Below, piece after piece: positions 36,695 through 44,708 of a stretch of DNA of 64,000 nt; positions within the stretch are counted from its first letter, which is position 1, and each line of letters begins with the position of its first letter. This stretch comes from JBNIDL01 sp050108195. GTDB lineage: Bacteria; Pseudomonadota; Gammaproteobacteria; Enterobacterales; Enterobacteriaceae. Below the pieces are notes generated by a model that had not been told where the DNA came from, searched no databases, and saw only the letters and a program-made list of their open reading frames with translations. The DNA is taken from the NCBI GenBank assembly GCA_050108195.1, contig JBNIDL010000001.1, positions 1-64,000 on the forward strand. The letters run 5' to 3'. A program made the position numbers and the translations under genes.

Positions 36695-37498
36695 ATGAAA
36701 AAAATGTTTAAAAATAAAGTTATGGGAATATTAAATATTACACCCGATTCTTTTTACGATGGAGGTAAATATATTAATTTAAATGATGCTTTGAAAAAAA
36801 CAGAATCTATGATATATGAAGGCGTAGATATAATAGATATTGGTGGTGAATCTACTAAACCAGGATTTAAGTTTGTAACTGAAGAAGAAGAATACAGTAG
36901 GGTTATACCTTTTTTTGAAAAAATAAAAAAAATTTATCCAAAAATTTATACTTCTATAAATACTTCAAGTCACAGGATTATTAAGAAATGTATAAATTTA
37001 GGTGTAAATATTATAAATGATGTAAGATTTAAATATAAAAAAGACATTATAGAAAGTTCAGTTTTAAATAATGTATATTTGTGTGTTGTTCACACTGGAA
37101 AAAACTTACATGAAATAAATATTAGAAAAAATAAAAATATTATAAAAGAATTAGATGTTTTTTTCGCAAATAAAATAAATAAGTTATGTAGGTTAGGATT
37201 TAATAGAGAAAATATAATTATAGACCCAGGTTTTGGATATGGTAAATCTTTTGAAGAAAATTACTATATTTTAAAAAATTTAAATTATTTTAAAAAATTT
37301 AGATTACCAATTCTTGCAGGTATATCTAATAAGTCTATGTTGAAAAATTTAGTTAATAATTTTAGTAAATATGAAGATTTGTGTAATATTGTAGCATCAA
37401 CAATATTATTAATTAAAGGAGCTAATATAATAAGGGTGCATGAAATAAAGAAAAACAAAAATATTTTAAAAATAATTAAAAAAATATTTAAAAGGTAA
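36695..37498 (+). CDS. folP: dihydropteroate synthase
   Basis: Condenses hydroxymethyl-dihydropterin pyrophosphate with p-aminobenzoate (folate pathway, sulfonamide target). 267 residues from ATG 36695 (E. coli 282); upstream codons in the frame overlap ftsH. Signatures: GILNITPDSFYDGG, DIGGESTKPG, INDVRF, DPGFGYGKSF and IIRVHE. Two usual positions differ: the loop after beta-2 reads INTSSH where E. coli has VDTSKP, and SRKS near the substrate lysine reads SNKS, keeping Lys but not Arg. Thirteen bases after ftsH, as in E. coli. Confidence 0.94.
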   Translation: MKKMFKNKVMGILNITPDSFYDGGKYINLNDALKKTESMIYEGVDIIDIGGESTKPGFKFVTEEEEYSRVIPFFEKIKKIYPKIYTSINTSSHRIIKKCINLGVNIINDVRFKYKKDIIESSVLNNVYLCVVHTGKNLHEINIRKNKNIIKELDVFFANKINKLCRLGFNRENIIIDPGFGYGKSFEENYYILKNLNYFKKFRLPILAGISNKSMLKNLVNNFSKYEDLCNIVASTILLIKGANIIRVHEIKKNKNILKIIKKIFKR

Positions 37499-37507
37499 AT
37501 CTTTTTT

Positions 37508-38839
37508 ATGAAAGTTAATTTTGGCTATTATAGTTTAAGAGGATTAAATAATTATTATCCAATTAACATATCTGGAATGTTTAATATTGGAGTAATTATA
37601 GGTAATATTTTTTGTAAAAATAAAAAAAATATAAAAGTTTTGATTGGGAAAGATACAAGAATTTCTTGTAAATATATACAGTGTTCAATAATAGCAGGAT
37701 TGAATTACTCTGGAGTATCTTATATAAGATTAATAGGTATAGCACCTACTCCAATAATATCTTTTTTTACTTATATTAGAAAAGAGTTTGATTTAGGAAT
37801 AATGATATCTGCTTCTCATAATCAGTACAATTATAATGGATTAAAAATATTCTCTAACTTAATAAAAGATCCGATGAAAATAGTAAAAAAGGAAATTTTT
37901 AAATATAAAAATAAAAACATACCTCCTTATAAAGGAGGTAATATTAAAATTTCAAATTTTTCAAATAAAAAAAAAAGATATTTAGACTTTTGTAAAAAAA
38001 CAGTTAATAACATTGATTTAAACAATATAAAAATCGCAGTTGATTACGCTAACGGTTCTAGTTGTAAATTAGTTCCGAATTTATTAAAAGATCTTGGAGC
38101 TAAAGTTATATCAATTGGATGCAACCCAAATGGAAGAAATATTAATTTTAAATGTGGTTCTGTAAATATAGAATATTTAAAATCAGTGGTTTTAAAAAAC
38201 AAAGTTAATTTAGGTATAGCATATGATGGTGATGGAGACAGAATAATAATGGTAGATCACCTAGGAAACATTATTAACGGAGATCAAATTGCATATATTT
38301 TAGTAAAAGATAGGATAAAAAATAATAGTTTTTCTGGAGGAGTAGTTGGAACTGTGATGAGTAACACTGGTTTAAAACTAGCATTAAAAAAGTTAAATAT
38401 ACCTTTTGTAAGGACTCAAGTTGGAGATAGTTATATATTAAAAAAAATGAAAGAAAAAAATTGGAGTGTAGGAGAAGAAAGTTCAGGGCATATAATACTT
38501 TCTGATATCGCGCCTACTGGCGATGGAATAATTGTCGGTCTTCAAATATTGAATTGTATGGTTAGAAATAATTCTAGTTTAAATTATTTATGCAAAGATA
38601 TAAAATTAATGCCTCAATTAATTAAAAATATTTATTGTGTAAATGTGAAAGATAAAGTATTTAATAATTTAAAAAGAACAGTAGAAAAAATAAAATTAAA
38701 AATAAAGGGAGGTAGAATTTTTTTACATAAATCTAGTACAGAACCTTATATAAGAGTAATGGTAGAAGGTAAGATATTTTCTCAAGTATTTTATTTTATT
38801 GATTATCTCACTAAAAAAATAAAACTAATGATTAATTAA
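37508..38839 (+). CDS. glmM: phosphoglucosamine mutase
   Basis: Converts glucosamine-6-P to glucosamine-1-P for UDP-GlcNAc (peptidoglycan, LPS). 443 residues (E. coli 445). Phosphoserine Ser103 in ISASHNQ and metal loop YDGDGDRIIMVD are intact. Two usually invariant patches have drifted: the N-terminal FGTDGIRG is FGYYSLRG, and the phosphate-binding RKSGTEP is HKSSTEP. An unusual palindrome lies at 37921-37939. Follows folP by 9 bases. Confidence 0.95.
   Translation: MKVNFGYYSLRGLNNYYPINISGMFNIGVIIGNIFCKNKKNIKVLIGKDTRISCKYIQCSIIAGLNYSGVSYIRLIGIAPTPIISFFTYIRKEFDLGIMISASHNQYNYNGLKIFSNLIKDPMKIVKKEIFKYKNKNIPPYKGGNIKISNFSNKKKRYLDFCKKTVNNIDLNNIKIAVDYANGSSCKLVPNLLKDLGAKVISIGCNPNGRNINFKCGSVNIEYLKSVVLKNKVNLGIAYDGDGDRIIMVDHLGNIINGDQIAYILVKDRIKNNSFSGGVVGTVMSNTGLKLALKKLNIPFVRTQVGDSYILKKMKEKNWSVGEESSGHIILSDIAPTGDGIIVGLQILNCMVRNNSSLNYLCKDIKLMPQLIKNIYCVNVKDKVFNNLKRTVEKIKLKIKGGRIFLHKSSTEPYIRVMVEGKIFSQVFYFIDYLTKKIKLMIN
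37921..37939 (+). repeat. perfect 8-bp hairpin holding a consensus Shine-Dalgarno sequence, inside glmM
   Basis: ACCTCCTT, three loop bases ATA, then AAGGAGGT. The left arm equals the 16S rRNA 3' tail (anti-SD) and the right arm is the ideal SD. It encodes Pro-Pro-Tyr-Lys-Gly-Gly in a poorly conserved loop. GC-rich relative to its surroundings. Could be chance. Confidence 0.6.
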
Positions 38840-38919
38840 AATTATTTTATTTACATTTTATTTTATTATGTGATATATTAAAATAATTTATTTTTTAATT
38901 TGATTTATAAATTAACTAA

Positions 38920-39153
38920 ATGTATAATTTTATTTTATTTTTGTTTTTGTTTGTTTCCGTTTTTTTGATAATATTGATAATGTTTCAACAAAATAAGCAT
39001 TGTAGCATTTCTAATGTTTATTCTAAAGTTGGGAAAAATGGAATTTATTCTTCTGTAAATTATAAAAGTTTTTTTAATAAAATTATTACTATTTTTGTTA
39101 TTTTTTTCTTTTTTCTTAGTCTTTTACTAAGTAACATGACAATAAATTCTTGA
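38920..39153 (+). CDS. secG: protein-export membrane protein SecG
   Basis: Accessory subunit of the SecYEG translocon. 77 residues (E. coli 110). Two hydrophobic helices (about 3-22 and 54-72) flank a polar loop; FLIILIMFQQNK matches the conserved VGLIMLQQGK end of helix 1. The glycine-rich loop is lost and the C-terminal tail is trimmed to a few residues. Its place between glmM and tRNA-Leu(GAG) is as in E. coli and supports the call for this small protein. Confidence 0.92.
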   Translation: MYNFILFLFLFVSVFLIILIMFQQNKHCSISNVYSKVGKNGIYSSVNYKSFFNKIITIFVIFFFFLSLLLSNMTINS

Positions 39154-39166
39154 TTTTTAAGCAAAA

Positions 39167-39256
39167 GCCGAGGTGGTGGAATTTGGAATACACGCTACTT
39201 TGAGGTGGTAGTGCTTGATGTAATTTAGCTTACGGGTTCAAATCCCGTCCTCGGCA
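39167..39256 (+). tRNA. leuU: tRNA-Leu (anticodon GAG)
   Basis: Class II tRNA. Acceptor GCCGAGG (39167-39173) pairs with CCTCGGC (39249-39255), discriminator A39256. Anticodon stem GCTAC with loop TTTGAGG gives GAG, reading CUY codons; then a long variable arm and T-arm GGGTTCAAATCCC. Nearly identical to E. coli leuU and in the same place after secG. No CCA encoded. Confidence 0.96.
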
Positions 39257-39264
39257 TTTAATAA

Positions 39265-39289
39265 AATACTTTTTTATAAAAAAAGTATT
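39265..39289 (+). repeat. 11-bp perfect inverted repeat between tRNA-Leu and initiator tRNA
   Basis: AATACTTTTTT (39265-39275), loop ATA, AAAAAAGTATT (39279-39289). The right arm ends exactly one base before the mature 5' end of tRNA-fMet. It may be a weak terminator of leuU or a processing structure in the leader of metY. Confidence 0.6.
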
Positions 39290-39363
<74 letters not shown>

Positions 39364-39407
39364 TTTATTTTTTTTATGATAAGTTTATATTTACTGAGGT
39401 AACTGGA

Positions 39408-40457
39408 ATGAGTAAAAAAATTCTAGCTATCGTAGATGCAGTCGCGAACGAAAAGTCTATAACAAAAGAAAATATTTTTGATGCTTTAGAAGCGGCAATA
39501 ATTGTCGCTACAAAAAAAAAATATCCTAAAGAATCAATAATTAAAGTTAAAATAGATAGAAAATTTGGAACTTTTGAAACATTTCGTAAATGGTTAATTG
39601 TAGAGAAGGTAAACAATAGTAATAAAGAAATATCTATAAATTTAGCTAAGTCAAACGATCCTGATTCTACTATAGGAAATTATATTAAAAAAAAAATTCC
39701 ATCAATTTCTTTTGATAGAATATCCACACAAAGCGCAAAACAAGTTATAGTAAAAAAAGTAAAGGAAGCGAAATATAAAAATTTAATAGAAAAGTTTAAA
39801 AAAAAAGAAGGCAAAATAATAAAAGGAATAGTCAAAAAAATATATAGAAACAAAATAAGTTTGGATTTAGGAAGTAATGTTGAAGGATGTTTATATAAAG
39901 AGGAAATGATTCCTAAGGAAGAGTTTTATTTGGGAAAAGAAGTTAAGGGAATACCTTATTATGTAAAATATAATACTTATGGATTGAAAGTTTTAATTAG
40001 TAGAATAAGAAATGAAATGTTAAGTGCTTTATTTTATAAAAAAGTTCCTGAAGTAAGAAATGGAATTATAAAAATAAAAGCTTCAGCTAGAAATCCTGGA
40101 TTAAGATCTAAAATTGCAGTTAAAACTTATGACTTAAAAATAGATCCAGTCGGTGCATGTGTAGGTATACGAGGTATAAGAATTCAATCTATTTCTAACG
40201 AATTAAATGGAGAAAGAGTAGACGTAATTCCGTGGAGTGATGATATAGTACAATTTGTAAAAAATGCTATGTCTCCAGCTAAAATTAATAAAATTAAGAT
40301 TAAAAAAAATAGAAATATTATAGATATTTTAGTTTCTTCTAAAAATTTAGCTCAAGCTATAGGTAAAAATGGACAAAATATACGTTTAGCTTCTAAATTA
40401 ACTGGATGGTCGCTTAATGTTATGACAGAAAATAATATAAATATTAAGAAATTATGA
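39408..40457 (+). CDS. nusA: transcription factor NusA, lacking the C-terminal acidic-repeat domains
   Basis: Binds RNA polymerase to modulate pausing, termination and rRNA antitermination. 349 residues from ATG 39408 (MSKKILAIVDAV); earlier codons of the frame lie in the tRNA. N-terminal polymerase-binding domain (about 1-130), S1 (about 135-200, GIVKKIYRNKISLDLG) and two KH domains (about 205-345, ending GKNGQNIRLASKLTGW). E. coli NusA has 495 residues; both acidic repeats AR1 and AR2 are missing and the reading frame stops cleanly after KH2. Leads nusA-infB-rbfA-rpsO-pnp-deaD; rimP is missing upstream. Confidence 0.97.
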   Translation: MSKKILAIVDAVANEKSITKENIFDALEAAIIVATKKKYPKESIIKVKIDRKFGTFETFRKWLIVEKVNNSNKEISINLAKSNDPDSTIGNYIKKKIPSISFDRISTQSAKQVIVKKVKEAKYKNLIEKFKKKEGKIIKGIVKKIYRNKISLDLGSNVEGCLYKEEMIPKEEFYLGKEVKGIPYYVKYNTYGLKVLISRIRNEMLSALFYKKVPEVRNGIIKIKASARNPGLRSKIAVKTYDLKIDPVGACVGIRGIRIQSISNELNGERVDVIPWSDDIVQFVKNAMSPAKINKIKIKKNRNIIDILVSSKNLAQAIGKNGQNIRLASKLTGWSLNVMTENNINIKKL

Positions 40458-40472
40458 TAAATTTTTATAAAA

Positions 40473-41927
40473 ATGAATTTAAAAAGATTTCCAATAATTA
40501 GTATAATGGGTCATGTAGATCATGGAAAAACATCATTAATTAACTGTATAAAATCTAAATCAAAAATAGATGTTGAAGAAGGTGGTATTACTCAAAGAAC
40601 TTTCGCTTATTACATTAAAACTAGTTATGGAAACTTTACTTTTTTAGATACTCCAGGACACGCTGATTTTTTACTAATAAGAAAAAGAAGTATAAGGATA
40701 GCAGATATAATAATATTAGTTATAGCAGCTGACGATGGTATAATGCCTCAAACTATTGAAATAATAGAATATTCCAACAAGTTTAAAATCCCTTTGATAA
40801 TAGCTATAAATAAAATAGATAAAATTAAATCTAATATAAACAAAATAAAAAATGAGTTATTTAATTATAATATAATATCTGACAAGTTAGGAGGTGAAAC
40901 TCAATTTGTTTATATATCTGCTAAATTTAATAAAGGAATAGATAAATTGTTAGAATCTATTTTTATTCAATCTGAAATTATGGAATTAAAATATAATGAA
41001 ACTGGCTTGACACATGGAATTGTAATAGAGTCTTATTTAGATAAAAAAAAAGGTCCAGTTATATTAGTAATTTTGAAAGAAGGTTTTGTAAAGAAAGGTG
41101 ACTTTATAGTTTGTGATTCTGAATATGGAAGGGTTAGAAGAATAAATTCAATGTTAGGTAATATATTAGATATTGCTAAACCTTTTATTCCCGTAGAAAT
41201 ATTAGGGATGTCAGGTATACCGAAATCTGGATGTAGGCTAGTTATGGTAAATAATATAAAAAAAGCTAAAAATATGATTTTAAAAAATATTAAAAAAATA
41301 GAAATTAATAAAGATATTATTACAAAAAATAATTATAAATGTACAAAAGAATTAAATTTAATTTTAAAATCCAATTTACAAAGCAGTTTAGAAGTTATTA
41401 AAAATTCTTTACAAAAATTATCAAATGAGAAAATTTTTTTAAATATAATAAAACATGAAGTGGGCCATGTAAATGAAAATGATATTTTATTGTCAAAAAC
41501 TTCTAATTCCGTTTTAATAGGATTTAACACTAAGATTTCCAGTGATATAAAAAAAATTATTTTATTAGAAAAACTAATTTACGTAGAAGATAACATAATA
41601 TATAGTTTAATAAAAAAAATTAAAAATATAATAAAAAAATTCTGTTCAGTTGATAATAAGTTTTTAAGTATAGCTAAAATACTTAATGTATTTAAAATTT
41701 CAAAAAAATATACAATATTAGGATGTTTTATAAAATCTGGTCTTTTTAAAAAAAATAATAAAATAAAGATAATAAGCAATAATTTAGAAATTAGCACTTC
41801 TAAAATAATATCTATAAAAAAATTTAAAGAAAACGTAGAAGAAATAAATGCTAACTCTGAATGTGGATTTTGTATCAAAGGTTGTAACAATGTTAAATTA
41901 GGTGATATAATACAAAAAGTTGATTAA
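40473..41927 (+). CDS. infB: translation initiation factor IF2, lacking the N-terminal domain
   Basis: GTPase that brings fMet-tRNA to the 30S subunit and promotes subunit joining. 484 residues against 890 in E. coli. The protein begins directly at the G domain (GHVDHGKT at 13-20, then EEGGITQ, DTPGHADF, NKIDK) and continues through domain II, domain III and the fMet-tRNA-binding C2 domain (ECGFCIKGCNNVKLGDII). The entire ~390-residue N-terminal region is absent; only 15 bases separate infB from nusA, so no hidden N-domain is possible. GTP and tRNA functions appear intact. Confidence 0.97.
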   Translation: MNLKRFPIISIMGHVDHGKTSLINCIKSKSKIDVEEGGITQRTFAYYIKTSYGNFTFLDTPGHADFLLIRKRSIRIADIIILVIAADDGIMPQTIEIIEYSNKFKIPLIIAINKIDKIKSNINKIKNELFNYNIISDKLGGETQFVYISAKFNKGIDKLLESIFIQSEIMELKYNETGLTHGIVIESYLDKKKGPVILVILKEGFVKKGDFIVCDSEYGRVRRINSMLGNILDIAKPFIPVEILGMSGIPKSGCRLVMVNNIKKAKNMILKNIKKIEINKDIITKNNYKCTKELNLILKSNLQSSLEVIKNSLQKLSNEKIFLNIIKHEVGHVNENDILLSKTSNSVLIGFNTKISSDIKKIILLEKLIYVEDNIIYSLIKKIKNIIKKFCSVDNKFLSIAKILNVFKISKKYTILGCFIKSGLFKKNNKIKIISNNLEISTSKIISIKKFKENVEEINANSECGFCIKGCNNVKLGDIIQKVD

Positions 41928-41930
41928 TTT

Positions 41931-42269
41931 ATGAGAAAAAAATATAGGAAAGAACAATTTGCTAAATTAATTCAAAAAGAAATTTCTTACATATTGCAAA
42001 ATAGTATAGACGATCCTAGAATTTCTATGATATCTGTAATAAATGTGAAGATGTCTTGTAATTTATCCCATGCAAAAATACATGTTTCTTTTTTGAAAAA
42101 TAAAACTAAAGAAGAAATGAAAAATACTATATTTTTGTTGAAACGTGCATCTGGTTATATAAAGAAAGTTTTAAAAGACAAGATTAAATTTAGGTCAATA
42201 CCTTCTTTATCTTTTTTATATGATATATATTGGGAAAAAAGAAGTAAAATAATTAAATCTTTAAACTAA
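41931..42269 (+). CDS. rbfA: 30S ribosome-binding factor RbfA
   Basis: Late maturation and cold-adaptation factor of the small subunit. 112 residues (E. coli 133); the type II KH fold is present (FAKLIQKEISYILQN, DPRISMISVINVKMS, SIPSLSFLYD) while the C-terminal tail is trimmed. Three bases after infB and 1 base before rpsO; truB, between rbfA and rpsO in E. coli, is gone, so pseudouridine 55 of tRNA may be missing. Confidence 0.95.
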   Translation: MRKKYRKEQFAKLIQKEISYILQNSIDDPRISMISVINVKMSCNLSHAKIHVSFLKNKTKEEMKNTIFLLKRASGYIKKVLKDKIKFRSIPSLSFLYDIYWEKRSKIIKSLN

Positions 42270-42270
42270 T

Positions 42271-42546
42271 ATGAAGGATAATAAGTTGAATAAAAAAATA
42301 AAAAAAATTATTAAAAGTTTTAATTACACATACAAAAATATAGGTAATATAGAAGTTCAGATAGCTTTTTTTACTTTAAGAATATCATTATTACAAAAAC
42401 ATTTTTCTTTACATAAAAAAGATTATAGTAGTAAAAGAGGATTACAAAACATTATAAACAAAAGAAATAAATTATTAAGATATTTAAAAAAAAACAATAA
42501 ATTAAAATATGACATTTGCATAAAAAAATTAAAGTTAAGACATTAA
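42271..42546 (+). CDS. rpsO: 30S ribosomal protein S15
   Basis: Primary binding protein of the 16S central domain and bridge to 50S. 91 residues (E. coli 89). The helical pattern with GNIEVQIAFFTLRISLLQKHF and HKKDYSSKRGLQNIINKR is conserved. Co-transcribed with pnp, 35 bases further on. Confidence 0.95.
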   Translation: MKDNKLNKKIKKIIKSFNYTYKNIGNIEVQIAFFTLRISLLQKHFSLHKKDYSSKRGLQNIINKRNKLLRYLKKNNKLKYDICIKKLKLRH

Positions 42547-42581
42547 AAAAATATTAAATTTATTTTATGAAGGTAATTTAA

Positions 42582-44699
42582 GTGTTACAAAAAACTATAC
42601 AACAATTTAAATATGGTAATAGTATAATTAAATTAGAAACAGGAACAATAGCAAGACAATCGAACGCTGCAGTAATGATAAGTATGGGCGATACTACTGT
42701 TTTAATTACTGTGGTAAATAACTTGGAGTGCAATTTAGAAAAATTTGTAAGTTTTTTACCTTTGACTGTAAATTATCAAGAAAGAGCTTATTCTGCAGGA
42801 AAATTTCCTGGAAATTTTTTTAGAAGAGAAGGAAGGCCAAGCGAAAAAGAAGTATTAGTTTCAAGATTAATAGACCGTTCAATAAGACCTCTTTTTTCTT
42901 TAGAGAGTTATAGTGAAATTCAAATAATTGCTACAGTATTATCAATAGATCCTCAAATAAATCCTGACATAGTATCAATTATAGGCGTTTCTGCTGCTTT
43001 AACTTTATCTGATATTCCATTCAAAGGCCCAATAGGGGCTGCTAGAATAGGATATATAAATAATCAATATATTTTGAACCCTACAACTTCTGATTTAAAA
43101 AATAGCAAACTTAATTTAATTGTTACTGGTAATAAAGATTCTGTTTTAATGGTAGAATCAGAAATAAACTTTTTAAACGAAGAACAAATACTGGAAGCAA
43201 TTATTTATGGCCATAAACAGCAACAAATAATTATAGACAACATCTTTAGACTTTCTTCTTCTATAGGTAAGGACAAAAGTGTAATTTGTAGGAAAAGTTG
43301 TAATTCTTCTATTAAAAAAGAAATTTTGAAATTTTCTAAAGAAAATATTAAAAATTCTTGTGAAATATATGATAAAAAAACTAGGTTAGAATTTTTAAAA
43401 AATATTAAAAATGAAGTTTTAAAAAATTTTTTTGTTGATAAGGAAAAAACTATCAGTGAAGTAGAAATAGAAAACATATTATTTGATTTAAGGTGTAAAA
43501 TAGTTAGATCTTGGATTATAAAAAATCATAAACATATAGATGGCAGATTTTCTGATTCTATAAGGGATATAGAAATATTAATAGGTATATTACCTAGAAC
43601 TCATGGTTCAGCTTTATTTACTAGAGGTGATACTCAAGCTTTAGTTACTGTTACTTTAGGTACTGAGAAAAACGCTCAAAATGTAGAAGATTTTATGGAA
43701 GATAGAATAGAAAGATTTATACTTCATTATAATTTTCATCCTTATTGTGTAGGAGAAATAGGTGTTTTAGGAGCACCTAAAAGAAGAGAAATAGGTCATG
43801 GTAGATTAGCTAAAAAAGCAATAAATTCTATAATACCCAATTCTTCTGAATTTCCGTATACATTAAGAATAGTTTCAGAAATAACTGAATCAAATGGCTC
43901 TTCTTCTATGGCTTCTGTATGTGGTGCTTCTTTAGCTTTAATGGATGCAGGTGTCCCTGTAAAGACACATATAGCTGGAATTTCTATGGGATTAATTAAA
44001 AATAAAAGTAATTTTGTAATACTTTCGGATATTTTAGGAGATGAAGATCATATAGGTGATATGGACTTTAAAATTTCTGGAGGTATTAACGGTTTTACGG
44101 CTATGCAGATGGATATTAAATCTGATGTTATAACATTTGATATACTTAATGAAGTTCTTTTAAAATCTAAGATAGGAATATCTAAAATACTAGATACTAT
44201 GAATGGATTTATTAATAAACCTAACAAAAATATTTCAAAATTTGCTCCTAGAATTTATAGTATTTTTATAAAAAAAGAAAAGATAAAAGATATAATAGGA
44301 AAAGGAGGATCAGTAATAAAATCTATTACAGAATCTACAAAAACTGATATAGAAATAAGTGATAATGGTACTGTTAAAATTATCTCTAAAAACGAAGATA
44401 ATGCTAAAAATGCTATTAAAATGATTAGGGAAATTATATCTGATGTTAAGATTGGAGATGTGTATAATGGGAAAGTCACTAGAATTGTTGAATTTGGAGC
44501 TTTTGTAAGCTTCAGAAACTATAAAGAAGGATTAGTTCATATTTCTCAAATTTCTAAAAAATATGTAGATAAAGTTTCTGATCATCTAAAAATAGGACAA
44601 CCTGTGTTAGTTAAAGTTTTAGATATTGATAGAAATGGAAGAATAAAATTAAGTATAAAAAGTACAAAACAAACTATTAAAAAACGTAGAGTTTTATAA
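42582..44699 (+). CDS. pnp: polyribonucleotide nucleotidyltransferase (PNPase)
   Basis: Phosphorolytic 3'-5' exoribonuclease of the degradosome. 705 residues (E. coli 711) from a GTG start with GAAGG at about 42569. Two RNase PH domains (NYQERAYSAGKFPGNFFRREGRPSE is split here into AYSAGKFPG and FRREGRPSE; HGSALFTRGDTQALVT; DILGDEDHIGDMDFK), a KH domain (IIGKGGSVIKSITE) and an S1 domain (GKVTRIVEFGAFVSF). Complete; only the extreme tail is trimmed. Works with orn and DeaD. Confidence 0.98.
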   Translation: MLQKTIQQFKYGNSIIKLETGTIARQSNAAVMISMGDTTVLITVVNNLECNLEKFVSFLPLTVNYQERAYSAGKFPGNFFRREGRPSEKEVLVSRLIDRSIRPLFSLESYSEIQIIATVLSIDPQINPDIVSIIGVSAALTLSDIPFKGPIGAARIGYINNQYILNPTTSDLKNSKLNLIVTGNKDSVLMVESEINFLNEEQILEAIIYGHKQQQIIIDNIFRLSSSIGKDKSVICRKSCNSSIKKEILKFSKENIKNSCEIYDKKTRLEFLKNIKNEVLKNFFVDKEKTISEVEIENILFDLRCKIVRSWIIKNHKHIDGRFSDSIRDIEILIGILPRTHGSALFTRGDTQALVTVTLGTEKNAQNVEDFMEDRIERFILHYNFHPYCVGEIGVLGAPKRREIGHGRLAKKAINSIIPNSSEFPYTLRIVSEITESNGSSSMASVCGASLALMDAGVPVKTHIAGISMGLIKNKSNFVILSDILGDEDHIGDMDFKISGGINGFTAMQMDIKSDVITFDILNEVLLKSKIGISKILDTMNGFINKPNKNISKFAPRIYSIFIKKEKIKDIIGKGGSVIKSITESTKTDIEISDNGTVKIISKNEDNAKNAIKMIREIISDVKIGDVYNGKVTRIVEFGAFVSFRNYKEGLVHISQISKKYVDKVSDHLKIGQPVLVKVLDIDRNGRIKLSIKSTKQTIKKRRVL

Positions 44700-44708
44700 A
44701 AATTAAAT

